Shown here piece by piece: positions 6,464 through 12,593 of a DNA stretch of 12,593 bases (its first letter is position 1; every line of letters starts with the position of its first letter). The stretch comes from JACDBD01 sp050743385 (GTDB lineage: Bacteria > Actinomycetota > Acidimicrobiia > IMCC26256 > JACDBD01). The stretch spans positions 1 to 12,593 of the forward strand of contig JBOGFJ010000112.1 in the NCBI GenBank assembly GCA_050743385.1. The letters run 5' to 3'. The translations under genes and the position numbers were made by a program. The notes under the pieces are model-generated. The model worked only from the letters and a program-made list of their open reading frames with translations. It ran no database searches and had not been told where the DNA came from.

Positions 6464-7894
6464 GTGGCACAAGCGGTGCAACGGGACGGGGACCGGCTCG
6501 ACCGCACGACCATCCTGGCGATGGTCGCGATGGGCCTCGCCGTGCTCATCATCGCCAACGACTTCACCGCGCTGAGCGTCGCCCTCCCCGAGATGGAGCG
6601 CGACCTCGACTCGACTCTCACCACCGTGCAGTGGGTGATCAACGGCTACGCGCTCGTCTTCGGGGTATTGATCGTGACGGGTGGCCGCCTCGCCGACATC
6701 TACGGTCGGCGCAACATCTTCTTCATCGGCGCCGCGATCTTCGCCGCCTTCTCCCTGCTCGGCGGGCTCGCCCCCAACATCGGGTTGGTGTTGGCCTGCC
6801 GGGCCTTGATGGGTGTGGGCGGGGCGATGATGTGGCCCGCGATCCTCGGCATGACCTACGCGATCCTGCCCGCGAGCAAGGCGGGGCTCGCCGGCGGCCT
6901 GATCCTCGGTGCCGCGGGCTTCGGGAACGCCGTGGGCCCGATGCTGGGCGGTCTCCTGACCGACGTGCTCAGCTGGCGCTGGATCTTCTTCGTGAACGTC
7001 CCGATCGCCGCGTTCGCGGTGCTCGTGACCTGGCGCGTCGTGCACGTCACCGAGGCGGAGGTCACCGAGCGCGGCATCGACTACCGGGGCATCGCCTGCC
7101 TGTCGGTCGGCATCGTCAGCCTGCTGCTCGCGCTCGACCAGGGCACCGAGGAGGGATTCGGCGACCCACCCATCCTGGCGTTGTTCGTGCTCGGGGGCGC
7201 CTTGCTCGCGGTCTTCGCGTTCCTCGAGCCGCGGACGGGTGCGTCCGCGCTCGTGCCCCGCGACGTGATGACCAATGGCCAGTTCGTGGCGGCGTCGCTC
7301 ACGGTGTTGCTGATGTCGGCGATCTTCTTCGCCGCCCTGCTGTACCTGCCGCAGTTCATGCAGAAGGAGCTGGGCTACTCCCCGCTCAAAGCCGGCGCCG
7401 GGCTGCTGCCGATGATGGGAACGTTCGCGGCCATGTCGTTCGCGTCCGGGCCCCTCTACGCCCGGCTCGGCCCCAAGCGCATCGTCTCCATCGGCGCCGC
7501 GTTCCTGGCGGTTGGCATGTTCCTGCTGTCACGCCTCGACGCGGGATCGGATTTCGTCTCGCTCGTCCCCGGCATGGTCGTGCTCGGTCTCGGCGTCGGC
7601 ATCTTCTACTCGTCGATCACCACCGCCGGAGTCACCGCCCTCGACGAGTCGCGGGCGAGCCTCGCCGGAGGGATCGTTTACATGTGCCAGATCGCCGGCG
7701 GTGCGGTCGGTCTCGGGCTCAACACCGCCCTCGTCGCCACCGCCGACACCCTTCCCGAAGGGATCCGGACCGCGTTCCTGGTCGACACGGCCTTGGCGGT
7801 CGTCGGTCTGGTCGTGGCGTTGCTCTACGTGGGCGGGACCGCACATCCGCAGCGGCTCCAAGCGTTGCGCTGGCACCACCGCGCCCACGCGTGA
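6464..7894 (+). CDS. MFS exporter, DHA2 (14-helix, EmrB/QacA-like)
   Basis: A 476-residue inner-membrane proton-coupled drug/metabolite exporter. It shows a short cytoplasmic N-terminus, a first helix around 16-37, and motif A in the loop after helix 2 (G-G-R-L-A-D-I-Y-G-R-R, 73-83). The antiporter motif C-like stretch G-F-G-N-A-V-G-P with G-G (152-163) is followed by the DHA2-typical SWRWIFFVNVPIA (170-182). Hydrophobic segments continue to about 456, giving a count compatible with 14 helices. Motif C marks it as an exporter rather than an uptake system. The substrate is not predictable. The start at GTG 6464 fits the -10 element upstream. It follows dnaE2 by 22 bases on the same strand and ends tail to tail with the CPBP protease gene, 12 bases away. 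A link to SOS is possible only through read-through. Confidence 0.88.
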   Translation: MAQAVQRDGDRLDRTTILAMVAMGLAVLIIANDFTALSVALPEMERDLDSTLTTVQWVINGYALVFGVLIVTGGRLADIYGRRNIFFIGAAIFAAFSLLGGLAPNIGLVLACRALMGVGGAMMWPAILGMTYAILPASKAGLAGGLILGAAGFGNAVGPMLGGLLTDVLSWRWIFFVNVPIAAFAVLVTWRVVHVTEAEVTERGIDYRGIACLSVGIVSLLLALDQGTEEGFGDPPILALFVLGGALLAVFAFLEPRTGASALVPRDVMTNGQFVAASLTVLLMSAIFFAALLYLPQFMQKELGYSPLKAGAGLLPMMGTFAAMSFASGPLYARLGPKRIVSIGAAFLAVGMFLLSRLDAGSDFVSLVPGMVVLGLGVGIFYSSITTAGVTALDESRASLAGGIVYMCQIAGGAVGLGLNTALVATADTLPEGIRTAFLVDTALAVVGLVVALLYVGGTAHPQRLQALRWHHRAHA

Positions 7895-7906
7895 CGTCGC
7901 GCCCGA

Positions 7907-8539
7907 TCACAGGCCGGCGGCGACGGCGAGGGTGACGCCGATGATGGCGAGGATCGTCGCGTTGTAGGCGAGATGGGCGCGGGTCGACTCGAGCAACGCT
8001 CCGGCCTGGCTGCGGGTGGCACGCCACCCGCGGAGATAGCAGGCGGTGAGATAGGCGCCACCGAGGGAGAGCGCGAGGGCAGCTCCCAACGGGATCCCGA
8101 TGATCGCGTGGGCCAGCCCGAAGACGACGCAGCGCAAGAGGTTGCTGGCGGTGCCCCGGCGCTCCGCCCCGCGGCGGAAGACCCACTCCTCGCGTGCGAC
8201 GAGCAGGGGCAGGCTGACCACCAACAACGACACGAACGCCAACGGCACCGCGACGTCGAGTACCCCCAGGCCCCGGTCAGTCGTCCCGAAGACCGGGTTG
8301 CCCTCACCGCCCAGCGCCGTCCACCAGCCGAACGAGAGCCCGGGGACCTGGATGAGCAGCGCCGCGGCGCCGACCACGGCTGCGATCACGGGCACGGAGC
8401 GCAGGAAATGGCGGGCGCGCAGGCCCCGGACCACCGTCAACGCCTTCCGGCGGGCCTCGACCGAAGCGCGCGCGGCCTCGAAGAGACGTGCGCCCACGAC
8501 GAACAGCACTGCGAGCGTGAGGACGTCGATCAGGTTCAC
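7907..8539 (-). CDS. CPBP (CAAX/Abi-type) intramembrane metalloprotease
   Basis: A 210-residue, mostly hydrophobic protein with the three signature motifs of the CPBP family in the right order. These are E117-E118-x3-R122 (EEWVFR), F140-x3-H144 (FGLAH) and H189-x3-N193 (HLAYN). In characterised relatives these residues form the metal site and catalytic glutamate of a membrane-embedded protease. Hydrophobic stretches lie at about 2-17, 48-64, 92-114, 133-165 and 193-210, consistent with a multi-pass membrane protein. The start was chosen at GTG 8539, giving MNLIDVLTLAVLF; the longer open frame upstream is antisense of the cation permease gene. Bacterial members act in bacteriocin self-immunity, signalling or protein processing, but no bacteriocin gene is visible here, so the target is unknown. 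It is divergent from the cation transport genes. Confidence 0.85.
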   Translation of the reverse strand: MNLIDVLTLAVLFVVGARLFEAARASVEARRKALTVVRGLRARHFLRSVPVIAAVVGAAALLIQVPGLSFGWWTALGGEGNPVFGTTDRGLGVLDVAVPLAFVSLLVVSLPLLVAREEWVFRRGAERRGTASNLLRCVVFGLAHAIIGIPLGAALALSLGGAYLTACYLRGWRATRSQAGALLESTRAHLAYNATILAIIGVTLAVAAGL

Positions 8540-8553
8540 TGCGTGAGTGTGCC

Positions 8554-8590
8554 CCGATAGCCGACCGCAACTGCGGGTCGACCGATAGCC
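8554..8590. repeat. 9-bp direct repeat plus hairpin in a divergent promoter region
   Basis: CCGATAGCC occurs at 8554-8562 and again at 8582-8590, start to start 28 bases apart. Between the copies, CGACCGC can pair with GCGGGTCG (one bulged G) around a four-base AACT loop. The whole structure sits in the 105-base gap between the divergent CPBP protease and cation permease genes, so it is a candidate operator or promoter pair. Confidence 0.4.
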
Positions 8591-8591
8591 T
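8586..8591 (+). promoter_or_regulatory. Possible -10 element for the cation transport operon
   Basis: TAGCCT fits TANNNT and overlaps the second copy of the direct repeat. A start about 8 bases downstream would leave a leader of roughly 45 bases before ATG 8645. No good -35 is seen, so this is tentative. Confidence 0.3.
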
Positions 8592-8644
8592 GTCGCGGAA
8601 CACATGAGTGTACGAGCGACGATGAACGAGCCTCCGAGTCCCCA

Positions 8645-9877
8645 ATGCCGTGGCGACCGCGACTGCTCCCGCGCTTCCGCGCCCTCGTTCGTTCCGATCC
8701 TGCCGGGGTCGGAGCGGGCTTTGTCGCGCTCGTCATCTCGGCGTTCGCGAGCCTCATTGCCGGGCTGACGCTCGGCGCGATCACCGGCACGCTCGAGGAG
8801 CTCCCGGGCCTCTTGGTCCTCGTGCCCGCGGCGATCGGTATGCGCGGCAACGTCTTCGGCGCCCTCGGCAGCCGGCTGGCCACTGCCATCCATGCCGGCA
8901 CCTTTCACGTCTCGCGGCGACTCGACACGCTCGTCGGGCAGAACATCGCGGCCGCGCTGGCGCTGTCGCTGTCGACGTCGCTGGTGCTGGCGGTGCTGGC
9001 GAAGGTCGTCTCGGTCGCGTTCGGGGTGATCGACTCGATGTCGATCGCCGACTTCCTCGTGATCTCCGTCGTCGGCGGCCTGCTGTCGTCGGTGGTCGCG
9101 CTCTTTGTGGTGATCGGCGTGACGGCGGCGTGCGCTCGTTGGGGTCTCGACCTCGACAACGTGCACACGCCGATCGTGACCACGGTCGGTGACGTGGTCA
9201 CGCTGCCCAGCCTGTTCCTCGCCACGTATCTCGCCGGTCTCCGCTGGGTCACCCCGACGGTGGCGGTGGTCTGTGCACTCGCCGGCATCACGGTGTTGGT
9301 CGTGAGCCAGCGCGCCCGGCTCCCCATCTTCGGACGGATCGTGCGCGAGTCGCTACCGGTGCTCGCGCTCGCGGGCCTGGTCGACGTGATCGCGGGCATC
9401 ACGATCGAGAAGCGCATCGAGTCGTTCGCGGCCTTCCCGGCGTTGCTCGTGCTGGTTCCGCCGTTCCTGGGGCAGTCGGGCTCACTCGGCGGGATCCTGT
9501 CGTCGCGGGTGTCGACCAAGCTCAATCTCGGCCTCGTGTCGCCGTCGCGGTTCTCGCTGCGCCCGGTGGCCGACGACGTCCTCCTGACCGTCGTCTACGC
9601 CATCCCCGTGTTCCTGCTCGTGGGGGTGTCGTCCGACGTCGCCGCCGCGCTCACCGGCCTCCGGAGCCCGGGCGCGCTCGACGTCATCGGCGTCGCGCTG
9701 CTCGCGGGTGTCCTCACGACGGTGCTCATCGTGCTGATCGCGTACTTCGCCGCGGTGGCGGCGTATCGCCTCGGGTTCGACCCCGACAACCACGGCATCC
9801 CGATCGTGACTTCGTCGCTCGACCTGGTCGGAGCATTCTCGCTTATCCTGGTCATCGTGGCCCTGGGCCTCACCTGA
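8645..9877 (+). CDS. MgtE/SLC41-like divalent cation permease (two-repeat)
   Basis: A 410-residue membrane protein made of two MgtE-type membrane modules in tandem. Module one has LVPAAIGMRGNVFGALGSRL (59-78) and, later, DNVHTPIVTTVGDVV (171-185). Module two repeats these as LVPPFLGQSGSLGGILSSR (270-288) and DPDNHGIPIVTSSLDLVG (379-396). The 'P...G..GN' turn and the 'D....P..T...D' helix are the conserved pore elements of MgtE/SLC41 Mg2+ channels. The aspartates D183 and D393 are candidates for the metal site (inferred, not aligned). It has no N-terminal MgtE regulatory N or CBS domains. Upstream ATGs at 8604 and 8622 are out of frame, so ATG 8645 is the start. Five bases separate it from the PhoU/TrkA-C gene, which probably supplies the missing regulation. 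Confidence 0.87.
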   Translation: MPWRPRLLPRFRALVRSDPAGVGAGFVALVISAFASLIAGLTLGAITGTLEELPGLLVLVPAAIGMRGNVFGALGSRLATAIHAGTFHVSRRLDTLVGQNIAAALALSLSTSLVLAVLAKVVSVAFGVIDSMSIADFLVISVVGGLLSSVVALFVVIGVTAACARWGLDLDNVHTPIVTTVGDVVTLPSLFLATYLAGLRWVTPTVAVVCALAGITVLVVSQRARLPIFGRIVRESLPVLALAGLVDVIAGITIEKRIESFAAFPALLVLVPPFLGQSGSLGGILSSRVSTKLNLGLVSPSRFSLRPVADDVLLTVVYAIPVFLLVGVSSDVAAALTGLRSPGALDVIGVALLAGVLTTVLIVLIAYFAAVAAYRLGFDPDNHGIPIVTSSLDLVGAFSLILVIVALGLT

Positions 9878-9882
9878 ACCCG

Positions 9883-11124
9883 ATGTCCGATACTCCTCGA
9901 AACCTCAAAGCCATGCTCTCGGAGGCCAAAGACGCCTCGGAGCTGATGGTCGACCTCGGCTACGCCGCCCTCTTCTTCGCCGACGCCAACATGGCCGCAG
10001 AGGTGCAGGAGCTCGAGGAGCGCCTCAACGGGCTCGTACACGAGATGCGCGAGGTCTGTGTGCTCGCGGCCCGCTCGCCGCACGACGCCGAGCAGATGTC
10101 GAGCGTGCTCCACGTGGTGGCCGCGATCGAGCGCATGGGCAACGCCGCCGTGGGCGTCTCGCGCATCGTGACCCACCGTCTCGGCATCCCCGCCGCCCTC
10201 GTCGCCGACCTTGCTCAGGCCGAAGAGGTGTCGCACCGGGTGCGCGTGCGCGAGGAGTCGGCACTCGCCGGGCGATCGCTGGCCGCGGTCGAGCTGCCGG
10301 TGAGCGTCGGCATGCGGGTGATGGCCATCCGGCGGGGCAAGGAATGGCTCATCGACCCCGACGGCGACGAGACCTTGCTCCCCGATGACGTCCTCATCGT
10401 GCGGGGGCCGCCCGCCGGCATCGGCGAGCTGCGTGTGCTCTCCGGCGCACCCGAGTGGCGGCCACCGACGGTCGAGGAGGACCCCGCGATCACCGACCTC
10501 GACCGCGCCGTCGACGTGCTCGTCGAGATGAAGAACGTATCGGAGGTCGCGGTGGGCCTCGCGTACTCGGCGCTGCTGCTCAACGACCAGAGCCTCGCGG
10601 CCGAGGTCAACCACCTCGAAGACCGGCTCGACGAGATGCGCGAGCGGCTCGAGGTGTGGGTGCTACGGGCGGCGGCCGAGCGGCTCGATCCATCGCCACT
10701 GCGCGGCCTGCTCCATCTCGGGGCGGCCGCGGAGGAGCTGGGTGACTCCGCCCAACAGATGGTCTGGCTCGTGGAGCGGGGAGAGGTGATGCATCCGGTG
10801 CTCGCGATCGCGCTGGGCGACAGCGACGAGGTGATCGCGCGCGTGCCCGTCGCGCTCGGCTCGGCGCTCGACGGCAGGACGCTACGGCGCACCGAGCTCG
10901 AGCTCGAGACCGGTTACTACCTGCTCGCCATCCGCCGGGCTGGGCGTTACCTCTACCGGCCGCGTGGCGCGGTTCGCCTCGAGGCCGGCGACGAGCTGAT
11001 TGCCCTCGGCCCCGACGAGGGCCACGCCCGTCTCGCCGAGCTCGGCGGCTACCACCTGCTGGAAGACGACGCCACCGGCGAGATCGAGCTCCAACCCGCG
11101 GGCGAGCACGCCGCGCACGGCTAG
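9883..11124 (+). CDS. Duplicated PhoU + TrkA-C (RCK_C) regulatory protein
   Basis: A 413-residue soluble protein built as two copies of the same two-domain unit. The first PhoU-like helical bundle covers about 8-100 (LMVDLGYAALFFADANMAAEV) and the first TrkA-C/RCK_C domain about 112-188 (SLAAVELPVSVGMRVMAIRR ... LLPDDVLIVRG). The second PhoU unit covers about 207-300 (VAVGLAYSALLLNDQSLAAEV) and the second RCK_C about 315-390 (TLRRTELELETGYYLLAIRR ... LEAGDELIALG). RCK_C domains typically bind ligands or ions and gate attached transporters. Proteins with this PhoU/TrkA_C composition are known as neighbours of MgtE-like permeases, especially in archaea. Here it follows that permease by 5 bases, and the two-fold repeat mirrors the permease's two modules. 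It is therefore likely a cytoplasmic regulatory subunit; the ligand is unknown. No clear Shine-Dalgarno precedes ATG 9883, so it may be translated by coupling. Confidence 0.85.
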   Translation: MSDTPRNLKAMLSEAKDASELMVDLGYAALFFADANMAAEVQELEERLNGLVHEMREVCVLAARSPHDAEQMSSVLHVVAAIERMGNAAVGVSRIVTHRLGIPAALVADLAQAEEVSHRVRVREESALAGRSLAAVELPVSVGMRVMAIRRGKEWLIDPDGDETLLPDDVLIVRGPPAGIGELRVLSGAPEWRPPTVEEDPAITDLDRAVDVLVEMKNVSEVAVGLAYSALLLNDQSLAAEVNHLEDRLDEMRERLEVWVLRAAAERLDPSPLRGLLHLGAAAEELGDSAQQMVWLVERGEVMHPVLAIALGDSDEVIARVPVALGSALDGRTLRRTELELETGYYLLAIRRAGRYLYRPRGAVRLEAGDELIALGPDEGHARLAELGGYHLLEDDATGEIELQPAGEHAAHG

Positions 11125-11135
11125 CCACACCGACC

Positions 11136-11139
11136 GGAG
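11136..11139 (+). promoter_or_regulatory. Ribosome binding site for the P-type ATPase
   Basis: GGAG lies 7 bases before GTG 11147, a good Shine-Dalgarno spacing. It fixes the start of the ATPase, whose N-terminus (GLTAAEVAERVARG) begins about 17 residues further on. Confidence 0.6.
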
Positions 11140-11146
11140 CCGTTCC

Positions 11147-12593
11147 GTGACCGAAGCGACACTGGCGTCGGCGCCCGCGCACGAGACTCCGCCGACGGGC
11201 TTGACCGCGGCCGAGGTCGCGGAGCGGGTCGCTCGCGGCGCCACCAACGACACCGGCGAGCGCACCAGCCGTACGTTCGCCGAGATCGTCCGGGCGAATG
11301 TCTTCACCCGTTTCAACGCCATCCTCGGCACGATGCTCGTGGTCATCCTGGTGGTCGGGCCGCTCAACGACGCGCTCTTCGGCATCGTGCTCGTGACCAA
11401 CACTCTCATCGGGATCGTGCAGGAGGTTCGTGCCAAGCGCACCCTTGATCGTCTCGCGGTGCTGTCGGCACCCCGCGCGCGCGTCGTCCGCGAGGGCCGC
11501 GCCGAGGAAGTAGCCGTCGAGGCGGTCGTGCTCGACGACCTGTTGGAGCTCCGCACGGGCGACCAGGTACCCGCCGATGGGGCCGTCCGCACGGCCGAGG
11601 GACTGGAGGTCGACGAGTCGCTTCTGTCCGGTGAGTCGGAGCCGGTCGACAAGCGGCCCGACGACGAGGTGCTCTCGGGCAGCTTCGTCGTCGCGGGCAC
11701 GGGCCGATTCCAGACCACCCGCGTCGGCGACGATGCCTACGCCCGCAAGCTGGCTGCCGAGGCCCGGCGCTTCGCGCTCGTGCACTCGGAGCTCATGGCC
11801 GGGATCAACCTGATCCTGCGCTACGTGACCTGGGCCATCTTCCCGACCGCCCTCCTGCTCCTCTTCACGCAGCTGCGCATCACCGACGAGGGCTGGCGGG
11901 AGGCGATGACCGGGACGGTCGCCGGTGTGGTCGGCATGGTCCCCGAAGGTCTCGTGCTCCTCACGAGCATCGCCTTCGCCGTCGCCGCCGTCACCCTCGC
12001 CCGCCGGCACGTCCTCGTGCAGGAGCTGCCCGCCGTGGAAGGCCTGGCACGCGTCGACGTGGTGTGCCTCGACAAGACCGGCACGCTCACCGAGGGCGAC
12101 GTCGTCTTCGACCGCGTGGAAGTCCTCGGCGAGGTTCCGCTCGATGAGGTGGAGGAGGTGCTGGGCGCGCTCGCGGACGACGAGAACGCCAACGCAACTC
12201 TTCGGGCGATCGGGTTTGCGTTCCCGCCGCCCGCGGGCTGGCGGCGCACGCTGGCCGTGCCGTTCTCGTCCGCCCGCAAGTGGAGCGGTGCCGGGTTCGA
12301 CGGGCACGGTGCCTGGGTCATCGGCGCACCCGAGATGGTGTGGGCCCACGCCCCGCCCGACGACGCGGTGCGGGGGCCAGCCGACGAGCTCGCGGCGTCG
12401 GGGGCGCGCGTGCTCCTCCTCGCGCACGCGTCGGAGCTGACGGGCGATGAGCTTCCCCACGACATGACCGCGGTCGCGCTCGTGCTCCTGGAGGAGAAGC
12501 TACGCCCCGACGCGCCCGACACCCTGCGCTACTTCGCCGATCAGGGCGTCGAGCTCAAGGTCATCTCGGGCGACAACCCTCGAACGGTGGGCA
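11147..12593 (+). CDS. ctpE: CtpE-like cation-transporting P-type ATPase (3' end outside window)
   Basis: 482 residues of a P-type ATPase are visible, open to the window end. Landmarks are the N-terminal GLTAAEVAERVARG and the actuator-domain loop L-L-S-G-E-S (159-164, replacing the classic TGES). The M4 motif P-E-G-L (266-269) in MVPEGLVLLTSIAFAV is followed by the phosphorylation site D309 in D-K-T-G-T and KWSG in the nucleotide-binding domain. VISGDN comes near the edge. The P-E-G-L motif, VQELPAVEGLARVDVVC, and FSSARKWSG closely resemble Mycobacterium CtpE, which is described as a Ca2+ uptake ATPase. Calcium as substrate is by analogy. The gene follows the PhoU/TrkA-C gene by 22 bases with its own Shine-Dalgarno, so co-transcription with the permease genes is likely. 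The C-terminal membrane helices and hinge lie outside the window. Confidence 0.9.
   Translation, partial: MTEATLASAPAHETPPTGLTAAEVAERVARGATNDTGERTSRTFAEIVRANVFTRFNAILGTMLVVILVVGPLNDALFGIVLVTNTLIGIVQEVRAKRTLDRLAVLSAPRARVVREGRAEEVAVEAVVLDDLLELRTGDQVPADGAVRTAEGLEVDESLLSGESEPVDKRPDDEVLSGSFVVAGTGRFQTTRVGDDAYARKLAAEARRFALVHSELMAGINLILRYVTWAIFPTALLLLFTQLRITDEGWREAMTGTVAGVVGMVPEGLVLLTSIAFAVAAVTLARRHVLVQELPAVEGLARVDVVCLDKTGTLTEGDVVFDRVEVLGEVPLDEVEEVLGALADDENANATLRAIGFAFPPPAGWRRTLAVPFSSARKWSGAGFDGHGAWVIGAPEMVWAHAPPDDAVRGPADELAASGARVLLLAHASELTGDELPHDMTAVALVLLEEKLRPDAPDTLRYFADQGVELKVISGDNPRTVG

Noticed and set aside
8604..8644. ATG 8604 or 8622 as start of the cation permease
   Set aside because: Both are in a different frame that runs through the permease without similarity and soon hits a stop.
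8540..9166. Minus-strand upstream extension of the CPBP protease frame
   Set aside because: It is antisense to the cation permease, is rich in R/E/H/D/Q in a low-complexity way, and carries no domain.
10607..12460. 617-codon minus-strand open frame
   Set aside because: It is a high-GC shadow lying over the PhoU/TrkA-C and P-type ATPase genes, both of which have convincing motifs on the plus strand.

Overview
The window is high-GC, gene-dense DNA with strong G/C preference at third codon positions, GTG and TTG starts, -10 motifs of the TANNNT type close to start codons, an actinobacterial-type LexA palindrome, an ImuB/DnaE2 mutasome, a DUF222 (13E12-type) HNH protein and a CtpE-like P-type ATPase. 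Together these suggest an actinobacterium. A lineage outside the well-studied mycobacteria/streptomycetes (for example Acidimicrobiia) is possible, but that is inference. No RNA genes, insertion sequences or CRISPR arrays were seen, and no stretch over 300 bases lacks a gene.

Left part (1-6441), SOS mutagenesis with an intervening cassette. The window opens inside the 3' end of imuB, which ends in a hairpin followed by a T-rich run. Then come a DUF3237 gene on the minus strand, two divergent, translationally coupled and clearly paralogous split-barrel (PPOX-type) flavin/F420 proteins, and a DUF222-HNH nuclease gene with its own -10 element. After these lies dnaE2, the error-prone DNA polymerase III alpha-type subunit. 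It is preceded by a near-consensus promoter with a perfect 14-bp LexA palindrome in its spacer. ImuB and DnaE2 are partners in damage-induced mutagenesis, but here about 2.7 kb of unrelated genes separate them, and dnaE2 carries its own SOS operator. The start of dnaE2 is odd: the best ribosome-binding-site/GTG pair is out of frame with the polymerase.

Middle part (6464-8539). A 14-helix DHA2-type MFS exporter follows dnaE2 and appears to have a leaderless promoter. A CPBP (CAAX-type) intramembrane metalloprotease lies on the minus strand, tail to tail with it.

Right part (8645-12593), cation transport. A two-repeat MgtE/SLC41-like permease, a soluble protein with duplicated PhoU and TrkA-C (RCK_C) modules, and a CtpE-like P-type ATPase truncated by the window edge lie head to tail with gaps of 5 and 22 bases. 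The likely reading is a divalent-cation (Mg2+/Ca2+) module: a channel-like permease, a matching two-fold regulatory subunit and an ATP-driven pump. The 105-bp divergent region before it holds a 9-bp direct repeat and a small hairpin that may be regulatory.
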